Below are positions 1-8,729 of a stretch of 64,000 bases of DNA, one piece after another. Source of the stretch: Pseudonocardia sp. MH-G8 (lineage in GTDB: Bacteria > Actinomycetota > Actinomycetes > Mycobacteriales > Pseudonocardiaceae). Both the position numbers and the translations under genes were made by a program. The stretch covers positions 62,001 through 126,000 of the forward strand of contig NZ_NKYF01000005.1 in assembly GCF_002262885.1 (NCBI RefSeq). The letters run 5' to 3'. The notes beneath the pieces are model-generated. The model did not search any database and was not told the DNA's origin. It worked only from the letters and a program-made list of their open reading frames with translations. How positions within the stretch are numbered: the stretch's first letter is position 1; every line of letters begins with the position of its first letter.

Positions 1-789
1 GCGGCGATCGCAGGGGACCGGGGTAGCACGGACCTGCACACCGCCTTCGGCGTCGACGCGGACGGGCGGGCGTGGGTGTCGGCGATGCAGTGCGGGGGCG
101 AGATCGGGCCGCTCGGGGCGAACCGCTTCGGCGACGCCGACACGCAGTGCATGACCTACCAGGCCAACGGCGTGGCCCCGGAGATCGAGGCCATCGAGGC
201 CGCGAGCCCGGTGGTCGTGCTGCGCCACGAACCCGTGCCCGACACCGCGGGCGCCGGCTACCACCGGGGTGGTGCGGCGATGCTGCGCGATTCGGTGTGG
301 CTCACCGCGGCGGCGCACACGATCAACCAGATGCGCTACAAGCGGGTGCCCGGCTTCGGTGTCTGCGGTGGACGGGACGGGAGCACCGGCGGGGTCTGGA
401 CGTTCCCGCCGGCGCGGGCGCCGCTGCCCCGCCCGGGCACCGGCGCCGCCTCCTACCGCGACGCCACCCCGCTGGCCGGGGTGATCGACGACGCCACGCA
501 CCTGCCGTCGCCGGGCGGGCGCTACCACTACCCCTTCGCGCAGGCCGCGCACCCGACCGCACCGATGGCCGTGCTGCGCTACCTGACCAACGGCGGCGGT
601 GGCTGGGGCGACCCCTTCCGGCGTGAGCCCGAGCGCGTGCGCGTCGACGTGCGCGACGGCTACGTCAGCATCGCCGGCGCGGCACGCGATTACGGGGTGG
701 TCGTCATCGGGGATCCGGAGCGCGACCCGGAGGGCCTCGTCGTCGACGAGGAGGCGACGGCGCGGCGGCGAGCGGGAGGACGAGCATGA
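1..789 (+). CDS. Hydantoinase B/oxoprolinase-type subunit, C-terminal part (partial)
   Basis: The reading frame is open from the first base, so the start lies upstream; the last 262 residues are present. Near the end it has the glycine-rich GGGGWGDP stretch followed by a charged segment and a short YGVV strand, the usual C-terminus of the HyuB family. In that family the subunit works with a HyuA-type partner in ATP-dependent opening of hydantoin or 5-oxoproline rings; relatives are subunits of acetone or acetophenone carboxylases, so the substrate cannot be named. The stop overlaps the next start as ATGA, so it is translationally coupled to the alcohol dehydrogenase. Confidence 0.9.
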   Translation, partial: AAIAGDRGSTDLHTAFGVDADGRAWVSAMQCGGEIGPLGANRFGDADTQCMTYQANGVAPEIEAIEAASPVVVLRHEPVPDTAGAGYHRGGAAMLRDSVWLTAAAHTINQMRYKRVPGFGVCGGRDGSTGGVWTFPPARAPLPRPGTGAASYRDATPLAGVIDDATHLPSPGGRYHYPFAQAAHPTAPMAVLRYLTNGGGGWGDPFRREPERVRVDVRDGYVSIAGAARDYGVVVIGDPERDPEGLVVDEEATARRRAGGRA

Positions 790-1901
790 GAGCGGCCGTG
801 ATGACCGCGGCGGGACGCGTCGAGGTGCTGGAGGTCGAGCTCCTGCCGCTCGCGCCGGGGCGGATCCGGGTCCGCACCGGGGCCACACCCTTCTGCGTCA
901 CCGACGTCATGAATGCCGACGGCGTGTTCGGCAAGGTGCCGCCGACCATCCTCGGGCACGCCTCCATGGGCGTCGTCGAGGAGCTGGGGCCCGAGGTCAG
1001 CGGGGTGCGGGTCGGGGACCGGGTGGTCGTGCACGGCACCGCGGAGTGCGGTCGCTGCTTCTACTGCGCCCGCGGTCGCGCCGACCAGTGCTCGCTGATC
1101 TTCGACCGCCCGGACGGCCCGCCCGGGGTCGCCCGGCTGCCCGACGGGCGGATCGTGACCGCGGCCGGCAACGTCGGCGGGTACGCGGAGTTGATGTGGG
1201 TGGACGCGCGCCAGGTCGTCCCGGTCCGCAGCACGCTGTCCGACGTGGAGCTGGGCCTGCTCGGGTGCGGGGTGACCACCGGGCTCGGGTCGGTGTTCAA
1301 CGTGGCCGCCGTGGTGCCGGGCTCGGACGTCGCGGTGGTCGGGTGCGGGCAGCTGGGGCTCTGGATGATCCAGGCCGCGCGGCTCGCCGGCGCCGGGCAG
1401 ATCATCGCGCTGGACCCGGACGCCGGCCGGCGCGAGCGGGCCGCGAAGGCCGGCGCGACCGCCACCCTCGACCCGGATGAGGCCGACCCCGTCGAGCAGG
1501 TGCGCGCGCTGACCGCGGGGTTCGGCGTGACGTACGCGCTGGAGGCGGCAGGTCCGGCGCTCGCCCAGCGGCAGGCGATCCTCATGACCCACCGCGGCGG
1601 CACCGCCGTGCTGACCGGCTGCGAGCCGCTGGGTGCGGAGCTCAACCTGCCCCAGGTGCCGATGGCGCTGCAGGGCCGCGCCGTGCTCTCCAGCCAGAAC
1701 GGGAGGGTCCGGATGCACCACGACATCCCGCGCTACGTGCGGATGCTGGAGGACGGGCGGCTCGACGCGTCGCTCGTCGTCAGCGCCGAGTTCGCCCTCG
1801 AGGACGTCGAGCGGGTGCGGGAGGCCTCGCGCACGCACCGGGTGGTCACCGGCGTGATCGTGCCCGGCGCTGCGGTCAGAGGTGGCGCTGGAGGCGTCTG
1901 A
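786..1901 (+). CDS. Zinc-dependent medium-chain alcohol dehydrogenase
   Basis: A 371-residue MDR-family NAD(P)-dependent oxidoreductase for an alcohol/aldehyde pair. Catalytic zinc ligands Cys37 and His58 are visible; the residue after His58 is Ala rather than the usual Glu (GHAS instead of GHE). The structural zinc lobe has Cys88, Cys91, Cys94 and Cys102 in C-x2-C-x2-C-x7-C spacing. A Rossmann GCGQLG motif follows. It starts inside the stop of the hydantoinase B gene, suggesting joint catabolism of one compound. Its last 26 bases overlap the convergent GntR gene. The substrate is unknown. Confidence 0.9.
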   Translation: MRAAVMTAAGRVEVLEVELLPLAPGRIRVRTGATPFCVTDVMNADGVFGKVPPTILGHASMGVVEELGPEVSGVRVGDRVVVHGTAECGRCFYCARGRADQCSLIFDRPDGPPGVARLPDGRIVTAAGNVGGYAELMWVDARQVVPVRSTLSDVELGLLGCGVTTGLGSVFNVAAVVPGSDVAVVGCGQLGLWMIQAARLAGAGQIIALDPDAGRRERAAKAGATATLDPDEADPVEQVRALTAGFGVTYALEAAGPALAQRQAILMTHRGGTAVLTGCEPLGAELNLPQVPMALQGRAVLSSQNGRVRMHHDIPRYVRMLEDGRLDASLVVSAEFALEDVERVREASRTHRVVTGVIVPGAAVRGGAGGV

Positions 1902-2550
1902 GACCGGCGTCGGTGGAGGTGCGCCGGTGGCGGTCGCACGCGGCGATGGCCGCCGCGGCGTCGCGTGCGGCGAGGGCGAGGTAGATCTCGCGCAGCTCGT
2001 CGGCGATCTCGGCGTCGCGACCCGGGCCGGCCGCGGCCAGCGACATCACCAGTCCCGCGTGCGGGCGCAGCGTGCGCAGCAGGTCCGCGGTGGCGAGCCC
2101 GGCGGTGCTGCGGAGCATGACGACGAAGAACCAGTCCCGGGCGCGGACGAGCTGCTCGAGCGAGGAGTCGGGGGCGGCCACGACCTGCTCGACCGCCGCC
2201 AGGGCGCGGCGCAGCGCGCCGATCTGGGTGTCCGTGGCCTGCTGGACGAAACGGCGGACCGCCACCTCCTCCAGGATGTGGCGCACCTCGTCGGTGTCGG
2301 CCATGTCGCCGGGCGTCGGGTGCGCGATCACGACGCCGCGCGGCTCCCGGCGCGCGACGCCGAGGTCGACGAGCTCGCACAGGGCGTCGGCCGCCGTGGC
2401 GGGGGTCGCGCCGGTGCGCCGGGCGAGCTCCGAGGTGGTCAGGACGTCGCCCGGGGACGACGAGCCGCGCACGATCCACCCGAGCACGGCGTCCCGGACG
2501 GAGGAGGACCCGGGCGGGGGCGGCGTGGCCGCACCATCGTCGGTGGACAC
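1876..2550 (-). CDS. GntR-family transcriptional regulator (FCD-like effector domain)
   Basis: A 224-residue cytoplasmic repressor or activator. Residues about 15-75 form a winged helix (ELARRTGATPATAADALCEL as recognition region, then the wing GVVIAHP); residues about 90-220 are all helical as in FCD effector-binding domains that sense small organic acids. It is convergent with the alcohol dehydrogenase and divergent from the binding-protein gene at 2660. The intervening region contains a TNGTNNNACNA-type palindrome typical of this subfamily, so control of the binding-protein gene, and perhaps itself, is likely. The effector is unknown. Confidence 0.85.
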   Translation of the reverse strand: MSTDDGAATPPPPGSSSVRDAVLGWIVRGSSSPGDVLTTSELARRTGATPATAADALCELVDLGVARREPRGVVIAHPTPGDMADTDEVRHILEEVAVRRFVQQATDTQIGALRRALAAVEQVVAAPDSSLEQLVRARDWFFVVMLRSTAGLATADLLRTLRPHAGLVMSLAAAGPGRDAEIADELREIYLALAARDAAAAIAACDRHRRTSTDAGLRRLQRHL

Positions 2551-2601
2551 AGCGCCACGGTAGCACCGGCCGGGTGTTGAAGATCGACTTTCAGCGATCG
2601 C

Positions 2602-2637
2602 TTGACAGGATCACCAGACCGTCGGATTGTATGACAA
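2602..2637 (+). promoter_or_regulatory. Promoter with overlapping GntR-type operator
   Basis: A perfect -35 hexamer TTGACA (2602-2607) is followed 17 bases later by GATTGT (2625-2630) as candidate -10. The palindrome TTGTATGACAA (2627-2637) fits the GntR/FadR consensus TNGTNNNACNA and overlaps the -10, so a bound regulator would block polymerase. It sits between the GntR gene and the binding-protein gene. Confidence 0.65.
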
Positions 2638-2659
2638 AAGCTGGAGCGAGGAGACGACG

Positions 2660-3700
2660 ATGTCCTCAAGCCCTGCGGCGGGTCCCACCCGGCGCGCGCT
2701 CGTCGCCCTGCTGGCGTGCGCTGCGCTCCTGGTCGCCTGCGCGGGCCCGGACGAGCAGGGTGGCCGGGACGAGGTCACCTTCCTCAACTTCCTCCCGCTG
2801 GACGGCCTGACCTTCGCGCCCGAGATGCTGGCGCAGGCGGCGGGCTACTTCGCCGAGGAGGGGCTGGACGTCCGGTTCGAGGCGACCCAGGGATCGGGGC
2901 CCGCCATCCAGACGGTCCTGACCGGCCGCGCGCTGCTGACCCGGATCGGTGACATCGAGACGATGGTCGCGGTGGGGGAGCGCGGGGCGCCGCTGGTCAC
3001 GATCGGTTCGGCGGTGAAGTCGAGCCTGTTCCGGATCGTCTCCAGCGACCGCCGTCCGATCACCACCGCGGCCGGGTTCGAGGGCGCGCTCGTCGGCGTC
3101 GCCTCCGAGGGCGGGGGCAGCGAGGCCATGCTCGACCTCATCGCGGGGTCGGCGGACCTGCCGCCCGACGCCGTGCGCCGGCAGGTGGTCGGCATCGCGC
3201 CCGGGATCTTCGAGCTGGTCCGCAACGGGCGCATCGATGCCTACGCGGTGGCGCTCGACACGGCGGTCCAGCTGGAGCGCGCCGAGCCCGCCGCGGTGGT
3301 CTACCGGGCGAGCGACGACGTGAGCGCGGGCGCGCAGGTGTTCGTCACCTCCGCCGACCAGGCGCGGGACCCCGCGAAGAGCGACCGGATGCGGCGCTTC
3401 CTCGCCGCCGTGGAGCGGTCGATGGAGTTCATGGTCGCGGACGCCGACACCGGCTTCACCGAGACGATGCGCCTCATCGACGAGGAGTTCGACGTGACCG
3501 TGCTGGAGGAGCCCGAGGTCGCCCGGGAGAGCCTGCAGGCCTACGTGGAGTCGTTCGTCGCGGACGGCGGCGAGAACCTGGTGGCGAACTCGCCCGAACG
3601 CTGGCGCACCACCTACGAGGAGCTCGCCGGGATCGGGATGGTCCGGCCGGGGCTGGACCCGGGTGCCTGGAACGACCCCGGATTCGCCCCCGGTGCCTGA
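2660..3700 (+). CDS. ABC transporter substrate-binding lipoprotein, NMT1/SsuA type
   Basis: A 346-residue exported binding protein. The ATG at 2660 is chosen because GCGAGGAG lies just upstream and it places a lipoprotein signal at the N-terminus, with Cys in LVACAG as the lipidated residue. The mature part has the two-lobed NMT1/THI5-like fold, with LNFLPLDGLTFAPEM, an AEEGLDV segment and GIAPGIFELVRNGRIDAY near the hinge. Family members bind small organic or sulfonate/pyrimidine-type ligands. No permease or ATPase adjoins it, so it is an orphan component probably serving another transporter; the ligand is unknown. Confidence 0.85.
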   Translation: MSSSPAAGPTRRALVALLACAALLVACAGPDEQGGRDEVTFLNFLPLDGLTFAPEMLAQAAGYFAEEGLDVRFEATQGSGPAIQTVLTGRALLTRIGDIETMVAVGERGAPLVTIGSAVKSSLFRIVSSDRRPITTAAGFEGALVGVASEGGGSEAMLDLIAGSADLPPDAVRRQVVGIAPGIFELVRNGRIDAYAVALDTAVQLERAEPAAVVYRASDDVSAGAQVFVTSADQARDPAKSDRMRRFLAAVERSMEFMVADADTGFTETMRLIDEEFDVTVLEEPEVARESLQAYVESFVADGGENLVANSPERWRTTYEELAGIGMVRPGLDPGAWNDPGFAPGA

Positions 3701-3740
3701 ACGGCGCCCCGTCCCGCGGAGCCGGGCGGGAGCGCCGTTC
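3699..3740. terminator. Bidirectional terminator-like hairpin
   Basis: GAACGGCGC (3699-3707) pairs perfectly with GCGCCGTTC (3732-3740); the enclosed CCCG/CGGG bases can extend the stem inward. There is no U-tract. It lies between the convergent binding-protein and hydrolase genes, so it can serve both. Confidence 0.6.
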
Positions 3741-3753
3741 GGCGCAGCGGTCG

Positions 3754-4650
<897 letters not shown>

Positions 4651-4668
4651 TTACCGAACGATCGGTAA
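4651..4668. promoter_or_regulatory. TetR-type operator, copy 1
   Basis: TTACCGAACGATCGGTAA is an inverted repeat with arms TTACCG/CGGTAA and a 6-base spacer containing a central CG. It lies 49 bases upstream of the hydrolase ATG and shares the plan TTACCG-NNCGNN-CGGTAA with copy 2. Confidence 0.75.
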
Positions 4669-4696
4669 TACAACGTGACGAGGACGACTCTTATCC

Positions 4697-4714
4697 TTAC
4701 CGTCCGTTCGGTAA
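4697..4714. promoter_or_regulatory. TetR-type operator, copy 2
   Basis: TTACCGTCCGTTCGGTAA has the same arms and spacer length as copy 1, centred 46 bp away. It ends 11 bases before the TetR-family ATG, so binding would block the regulator's own transcription or leader. Together the two sites cover the divergent promoter region. Confidence 0.75.
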
Positions 4715-4725
4715 CATCGGATCCC

Positions 4726-5286
4726 ATGCCCCGCCCCCAGACCGTGCCCGACGACGAGCTGTTCGACCGCCTCGCGGCCGTCTTCCGCGTGGCCGGTTTC
4801 GAAGGCGCTTCCCTCGGCGCTCTCGCCGAGGGGTCCGGGTTGCGCCGGGCGAGCCTCTACCACCGCTTCCCCGACGGCAAGACCCAGATGGCCGAGGCCG
4901 TGATGGGCCGGGTACGGGAGCGCTTCGTGCACGCCCTCGATCCGATGACGAGCGATCGGGACGTCACGGCGGGCATCGTCGAGTCGGCCGGCCGCATCCG
5001 CGCGATCTACGCCGACGGCACGCTGCCCTGCGTCCTGGACACGCTCACGCTCTCGGGCGCGCCGGAGAGCATCCGCGCGAGCGCCGCCGGGATCACCGCG
5101 GGGTGGATCGAGGCGATGGCCGCCGCCGCCCGACGCGGTGGCGCCGCCGTCGACGCCGCCCGTCTCCTCGCCGAGGAGGCGTTCGTCCGGATCGAGGGCA
5201 GCCTGGTGCTGGCCCGTCTCCACGGCGACCCCACGGCGTTCCGCCGTGCGATCGCCGAGCTCCCGCAGATGCTGCTGGCCCGCTGA
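4726..5286 (+). CDS. TetR-family transcriptional regulator
   Basis: A 186-residue one-component repressor. The N-terminal helix-turn-helix covers about residues 15-60, with ASLGALAEGSGLRRASLYHRF as the HTH and the usual start of the next helix. The rest is a helical ligand and dimerisation domain. The ATG at 4726 is preferred over an ATG-free extension to 4675, because the extension would run across the second operator. It is divergent from the alpha/beta hydrolase, whose expression it presumably represses. The ligand is unknown. Confidence 0.88.
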   Translation: MPRPQTVPDDELFDRLAAVFRVAGFEGASLGALAEGSGLRRASLYHRFPDGKTQMAEAVMGRVRERFVHALDPMTSDRDVTAGIVESAGRIRAIYADGTLPCVLDTLTLSGAPESIRASAAGITAGWIEAMAAAARRGGAAVDAARLLAEEAFVRIEGSLVLARLHGDPTAFRRAIAELPQMLLAR

Positions 5287-5487
5287 CACGCCGCGAGTCG
5301 GGTCCGGCGTCCCGCGAGTCGGGGTCCGGGAACGGGTGTCGCAGTCCGGGTCGGGCGGGGACGTGTCCTGCGCCACTGCCGCGACCACGTGTCGACCTGC
5401 CCCGTTGCGGTAGCGCCGCTCCGCCACGGAGGATCCCGGCGACAGCGAGACGTTGCGACACCCCGGGAGGGAACTGGTGAGGTCTCC
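5287..5487. other. Intergenic region with short imperfect direct repeats
   Basis: About 200 bases without a gene. Just after the TetR stop, GCGAGTCGGGTCCGG and GCGAGTCGGGGTCCGG follow each other, with a weaker third copy (CGCAGTCCGGGTCGGG). No clear terminator hairpin or promoter was found. GAGG at 5479-5482 is the ribosome binding site of the next gene. Confidence 0.5.
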
Positions 5488-6483
5488 GTGCGAGGCGAGC
5501 GGTATCGGCTGGAGCGGCAAGGCGGTGGCGTCGTGGTGAGCCCCGATCCGCACCGCAGCGCCGTCATCGATCTGCTGACCCGCCTCGGCTACCCGGCCCG
5601 GGAGGTCAACGACCTGCCCGACTCGCCGGTGCGCTTCCCCGACGGTGCGCACTACCGCACCGAGATCCCGAGCGTGGAGGGGCCGGCCGCCTTGGCGGCG
5701 GTGTTCGACGAGGCCGACGCGCGCGGGGTCCGCGTGCACCGCGTGTCCTCCGGCAGCGGGATCATGCTGGCCACCGATGCGGAGATCACCGACATGGTGC
5801 AGGCCTGCGCCGCCCGTCGGGTGGAGCTCTCGCTGTTCGTCGGGCCGCGGGCGCCGTGGGACATCGGCGCCCAGGCCCGCACACCCACGAGCGGGCTGGT
5901 CGGCTGCCGGCACGAGGGCGCCGACCAGCTCGCCTACGCGATGCAGGACCTGGTCCGCGCCAATGAGCTCGGTGTGCGCGGCGCCCTCGTCGCGGACGAG
6001 GGGCTGCTGCTGATGACCAAGCACATGAAGGAGGCCGGGCTGCTGGCGGCCGACTTCGTGGTGAAGGTGTCGGTGCAGATGATGGCGTCCAACCCGGTGA
6101 GCGTGCGGCTGATGCAGGACCTGGGCGCCGACACCTACAACGTGCCGCCGGGCCTGTCCCTGCCACGGCTGGCGTCGATCCGGGCGGCGGCGCAGCTCCC
6201 GATCGACATGTACGTGGAGTCCCCGGACACCCTGGGCGGGTTCGTCCGCCACCACGAGATCGCGGAGCTGGTGCGCGTGCTCGCGCCGATCTACGTCAAG
6301 TTCGGGCTGCGCAACCACCCCGACGTCTACCCGAGCGGCGGCCAGCACGAGGCGCTGAACGTCACCCTGTCCCGCGAGCGGGTGCGGCGCGCCGAGATCG
6401 GGCTCTCGCTCCTGCAGCGCGGGGCTCCCGAGCTGGTGACCTCGGAGCTGGGGGCGGCCGGTCTCGCGGTGCCGGTGACCTGA
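5488..6483 (+). CDS. Peptidase U32-like TIM-barrel protein of unknown substrate
   Basis: A 331-residue soluble protein. GTG at 5488 is chosen for the GAGG placed five bases upstream; the frame stays open to 5389, so a longer form is possible. The middle resembles U32 collagenase-like proteins and their RNA-modifying relatives: a strand VVKVSVQMMASN followed by SVRLMQDLGAD and LSLPRLASIR, and a later YVESPD strand. The cysteine set that binds Fe-S in the tRNA or ubiquinone hydroxylases is not evident. No partner gene is adjacent on the same strand. The fold call is moderate and no function is claimed. Confidence 0.6.
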   Translation: MRGERYRLERQGGGVVVSPDPHRSAVIDLLTRLGYPAREVNDLPDSPVRFPDGAHYRTEIPSVEGPAALAAVFDEADARGVRVHRVSSGSGIMLATDAEITDMVQACAARRVELSLFVGPRAPWDIGAQARTPTSGLVGCRHEGADQLAYAMQDLVRANELGVRGALVADEGLLLMTKHMKEAGLLAADFVVKVSVQMMASNPVSVRLMQDLGADTYNVPPGLSLPRLASIRAAAQLPIDMYVESPDTLGGFVRHHEIAELVRVLAPIYVKFGLRNHPDVYPSGGQHEALNVTLSRERVRRAEIGLSLLQRGAPELVTSELGAAGLAVPVT

Positions 6484-6494
6484 CGCCGCGGGGC

Positions 6495-7631
6495 TCAGGC
6501 TCCGAAGCCTGCGCGGCGCTGCTGCTCGCGGGTGCTGTAGGCCGCCTTGCGGACGGTGGCGTCGTTCTCCAGCCCGGACCCGACGGCTCCGGCCACCGTG
6601 CCCATGCCGGTGGCCATGAGGGCGACGCGCAGGTAGTCGACCCAGCCGACCGGGTGGCCGACGACCTCGCCGAAGTACTCCGGCGGGATGATCAACGCGG
6701 CCGCGGTGACGTTGAGGGCGAACAGCGCGAGGTAGAACACCAGGGTGCCGCTGATGACGGTGAGCAGCGTGGCGGTGTTCAGCAGGTCACCGAGCTGACC
6801 GGGCCCGTGGAGCCGCCGGCGCTGCCACAGGCCGTGCCCGGCGATCAGCCACACCGCGAGGACCGTGATCGAGGCCAGCGTCCCCGCGACCAACCGCCAC
6901 GGCGACAGCACCGTCCCGAGTATCCAGATCGACGAGTACAGGATGCCGAAAGCGCTCCCGGCCGCGGCGCCCGCGAGTGCCGTCGAGAGCCCGACGACCA
7001 GCTGCCAGGGTTGGTTCGCCCGCACCGTCCCCGCGAGCAGCCGCGCCATCCCCAGCCTGCGGGGGATCACCAGCTCGATGTCGACGTCGCGGTCGACGGG
7101 GGCGACGCGGCGGGCGAGGTGCGGGATCGCCGGCCGGTGCTCGCTCGTGGAGGGCGCGCCGTCGGGCGAGTGGGGCAGCGCGGGGTCGAGGCACGCGGCC
7201 AGCTCGTCGATGATCTCGAGGGCGAGTTCGCGGGTCCGGTGCCGCAGCCGAACGCCGCCGAGGGCCGGCAGCGACACCAGCGCCACGCAGTCCTGCATGC
7301 TGACGTCGGCGACGACGATCCCGTTGCCCGTCGAGATCGGGATGTCGGTGATGCAGATCGCGATGTCCCAGTCGGTGCCCTCGACCCGGGAACGCGCCTT
7401 GTCGATCACGCGGTCGAACGAGGTGGCGATCTCGAAGGGCTCGTCGACGACCTCGATCGCCCAGTCGACGACGTTGCTGATCTGCGCTGCGAGCACCTCG
7501 GGGAGGTCCTCGGCCAAACGGTGGGCGATGCGCGTCGGGAGGCCGGGGTCGGCGAGCAGGCCCACCACGACGGTTCGGCGGCCCGTGCCGGCGTCGGAGG
7601 GCGGGTCGGGGTCGGTGGCGCTGGTGGACAC
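6495..7631 (-). CDS. Uncharacterised membrane protein with N-terminal soluble domain
   Basis: About 378 residues if the GTG at 7631 is used; no strong ribosome binding site decides this. Residues about 20-170 are soluble, beginning with a VVVGLLADPGLP strand and containing WDIAICITDIPI, suggestive of an alpha/beta domain. After a basic linker come about four membrane segments (starting near WQLVVGLSTALAG, WRLVAGTLASITV, LLNTATLLTVISG and YLRVALMATGMG). I do not recognise the family. It is convergent with the U32-like gene, 11 bases away, and divergent from the LD-carboxypeptidase gene. Confidence 0.75.
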   Translation of the reverse strand: MSTSATDPDPPSDAGTGRRTVVVGLLADPGLPTRIAHRLAEDLPEVLAAQISNVVDWAIEVVDEPFEIATSFDRVIDKARSRVEGTDWDIAICITDIPISTGNGIVVADVSMQDCVALVSLPALGGVRLRHRTRELALEIIDELAACLDPALPHSPDGAPSTSEHRPAIPHLARRVAPVDRDVDIELVIPRRLGMARLLAGTVRANQPWQLVVGLSTALAGAAAGSAFGILYSSIWILGTVLSPWRLVAGTLASITVLAVWLIAGHGLWQRRRLHGPGQLGDLLNTATLLTVISGTLVFYLALFALNVTAAALIIPPEYFGEVVGHPVGWVDYLRVALMATGMGTVAGAVGSGLENDATVRKAAYSTREQQRRAGFGA

Positions 7632-7760
7632 GGCTGCGGATACCCGGCGGTTGCCCCGGGGATGCCGCTTTCGGGTGAGCGGCTGAGATCGGGTGACGCA
7701 GGTCGCTACAGTGCAGCCCGTGATGGGGAGGATCGGGACCTTGCGTCCACAGGTGGACTG

Positions 7761-8729
7761 GTGGCCCCGATCCCGGCGGCCGGTGCCGACCACCGGGCGG
7801 TGCGGGACCCGGCCCTGAGCGGCCGCGTCCGGCCCGGGCCGCTGCGTGCGGGCGACCGGGTGGCGGTCGTGGCGCCGGCGGGTCCCGTGCCCGCGGACCT
7901 GCTGGCCGCAGGGCTGGCGGTGCTGGAGTCCTGGGGTCTGCGGGCCACGCCGTGCTTCGCCGCGGGGGGCCGGGACGCGCGGCTGCCCTACCTCGCCGCC
8001 GACGACGCCACGCGGGCGGCGCAGCTGCAGCGCGCCTGGTGCGACCCGGACGTCGACGCCGTGCTCTGCGCCCGCGGCGGGTACGGCGGGCTGCGCGTGC
8101 TCGACCACCTCGACCGGGACGCGATGGCGGCCGCCGGTCCCACGCTGTTCGTCGGGTCGAGCGACACCACCGCCCTGCACGCCGTGCTCGGGCCGCGGTG
8201 CGGGCTGGTCACGCTGTTCGGGCCGATGATCGCCACGGCGGCCGTCACCGACGACCCGGCGGCGCGGGAGGGCCTGCGCCAGGCGCTGTTCGAGCCGCCC
8301 GCGGTGCTGCACGGCGGCCCGGACGCCCGCGCGCTGGTGGGCGGGCGGGCCCGCGGGACCACGGTGGGCGGCACCCTGAGCCTGCTGGTCTCGGGCCTCG
8401 GCGTGCCCGGCGTGCCACGGCCACCGGACGGCGCGATCGCGCTCCTCGAGGACGTCACGGAGGCGCCGTACCGGATCGACCACTTCCTCACCCACCTGTT
8501 GCGCGCGGGCTGGTTCGACCGGGTGGCGGGCATCGCGCTGGGCTCGTGGAAGGACTGCGGGCCGCCCGAGGAGGTGCGCGACGTCGTGCTCGACCGGCTG
8601 GGCGGCCTGGGCGTGCCGCTGGTGGAGGAGATGGGCTTCGGCCACTGCAGAGGCCAACTGACGGTGCCGCTGGGCGCGGAGATGGAACTGGACGCAGAAG
8701 CCACCACCCTCCGCGCCGTGCACGCCTAA
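7761..8729 (+). CDS. LD-carboxypeptidase, peptidase family S66
   Basis: A 322-residue serine peptidase. Members cleave the L,D-bond of murein tetrapeptides (LdcA) or detoxify microcin C-type compounds (MccF). Visible features are ARGGYG, the nucleophile Ser134 in GSSDTTALH, the conserved LLEDVTEAPYRIDH segment carrying the catalytic Glu, and the final GFGHC with the catalytic His. GTG 7761 follows AGGTGG; GTG 7800 is an alternative. A TACAGT -10-like element lies at 7707-7712. No signal peptide is seen, as for cytoplasmic LdcA. It converges with a peptide ABC transporter, which fits muropeptide use. Confidence 0.9.
   Translation: MAPIPAAGADHRAVRDPALSGRVRPGPLRAGDRVAVVAPAGPVPADLLAAGLAVLESWGLRATPCFAAGGRDARLPYLAADDATRAAQLQRAWCDPDVDAVLCARGGYGGLRVLDHLDRDAMAAAGPTLFVGSSDTTALHAVLGPRCGLVTLFGPMIATAAVTDDPAAREGLRQALFEPPAVLHGGPDARALVGGRARGTTVGGTLSLLVSGLGVPGVPRPPDGAIALLEDVTEAPYRIDHFLTHLLRAGWFDRVAGIALGSWKDCGPPEEVRDVVLDRLGGLGVPLVEEMGFGHCRGQLTVPLGAEMELDAEATTLRAVHA

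Noticed and set aside
5287..5487. Mobile element or att site from the short direct repeats
   Set aside because: Only two adjacent imperfect 15-16 base copies, no integrase, no tRNA gene and no flanking duplication.
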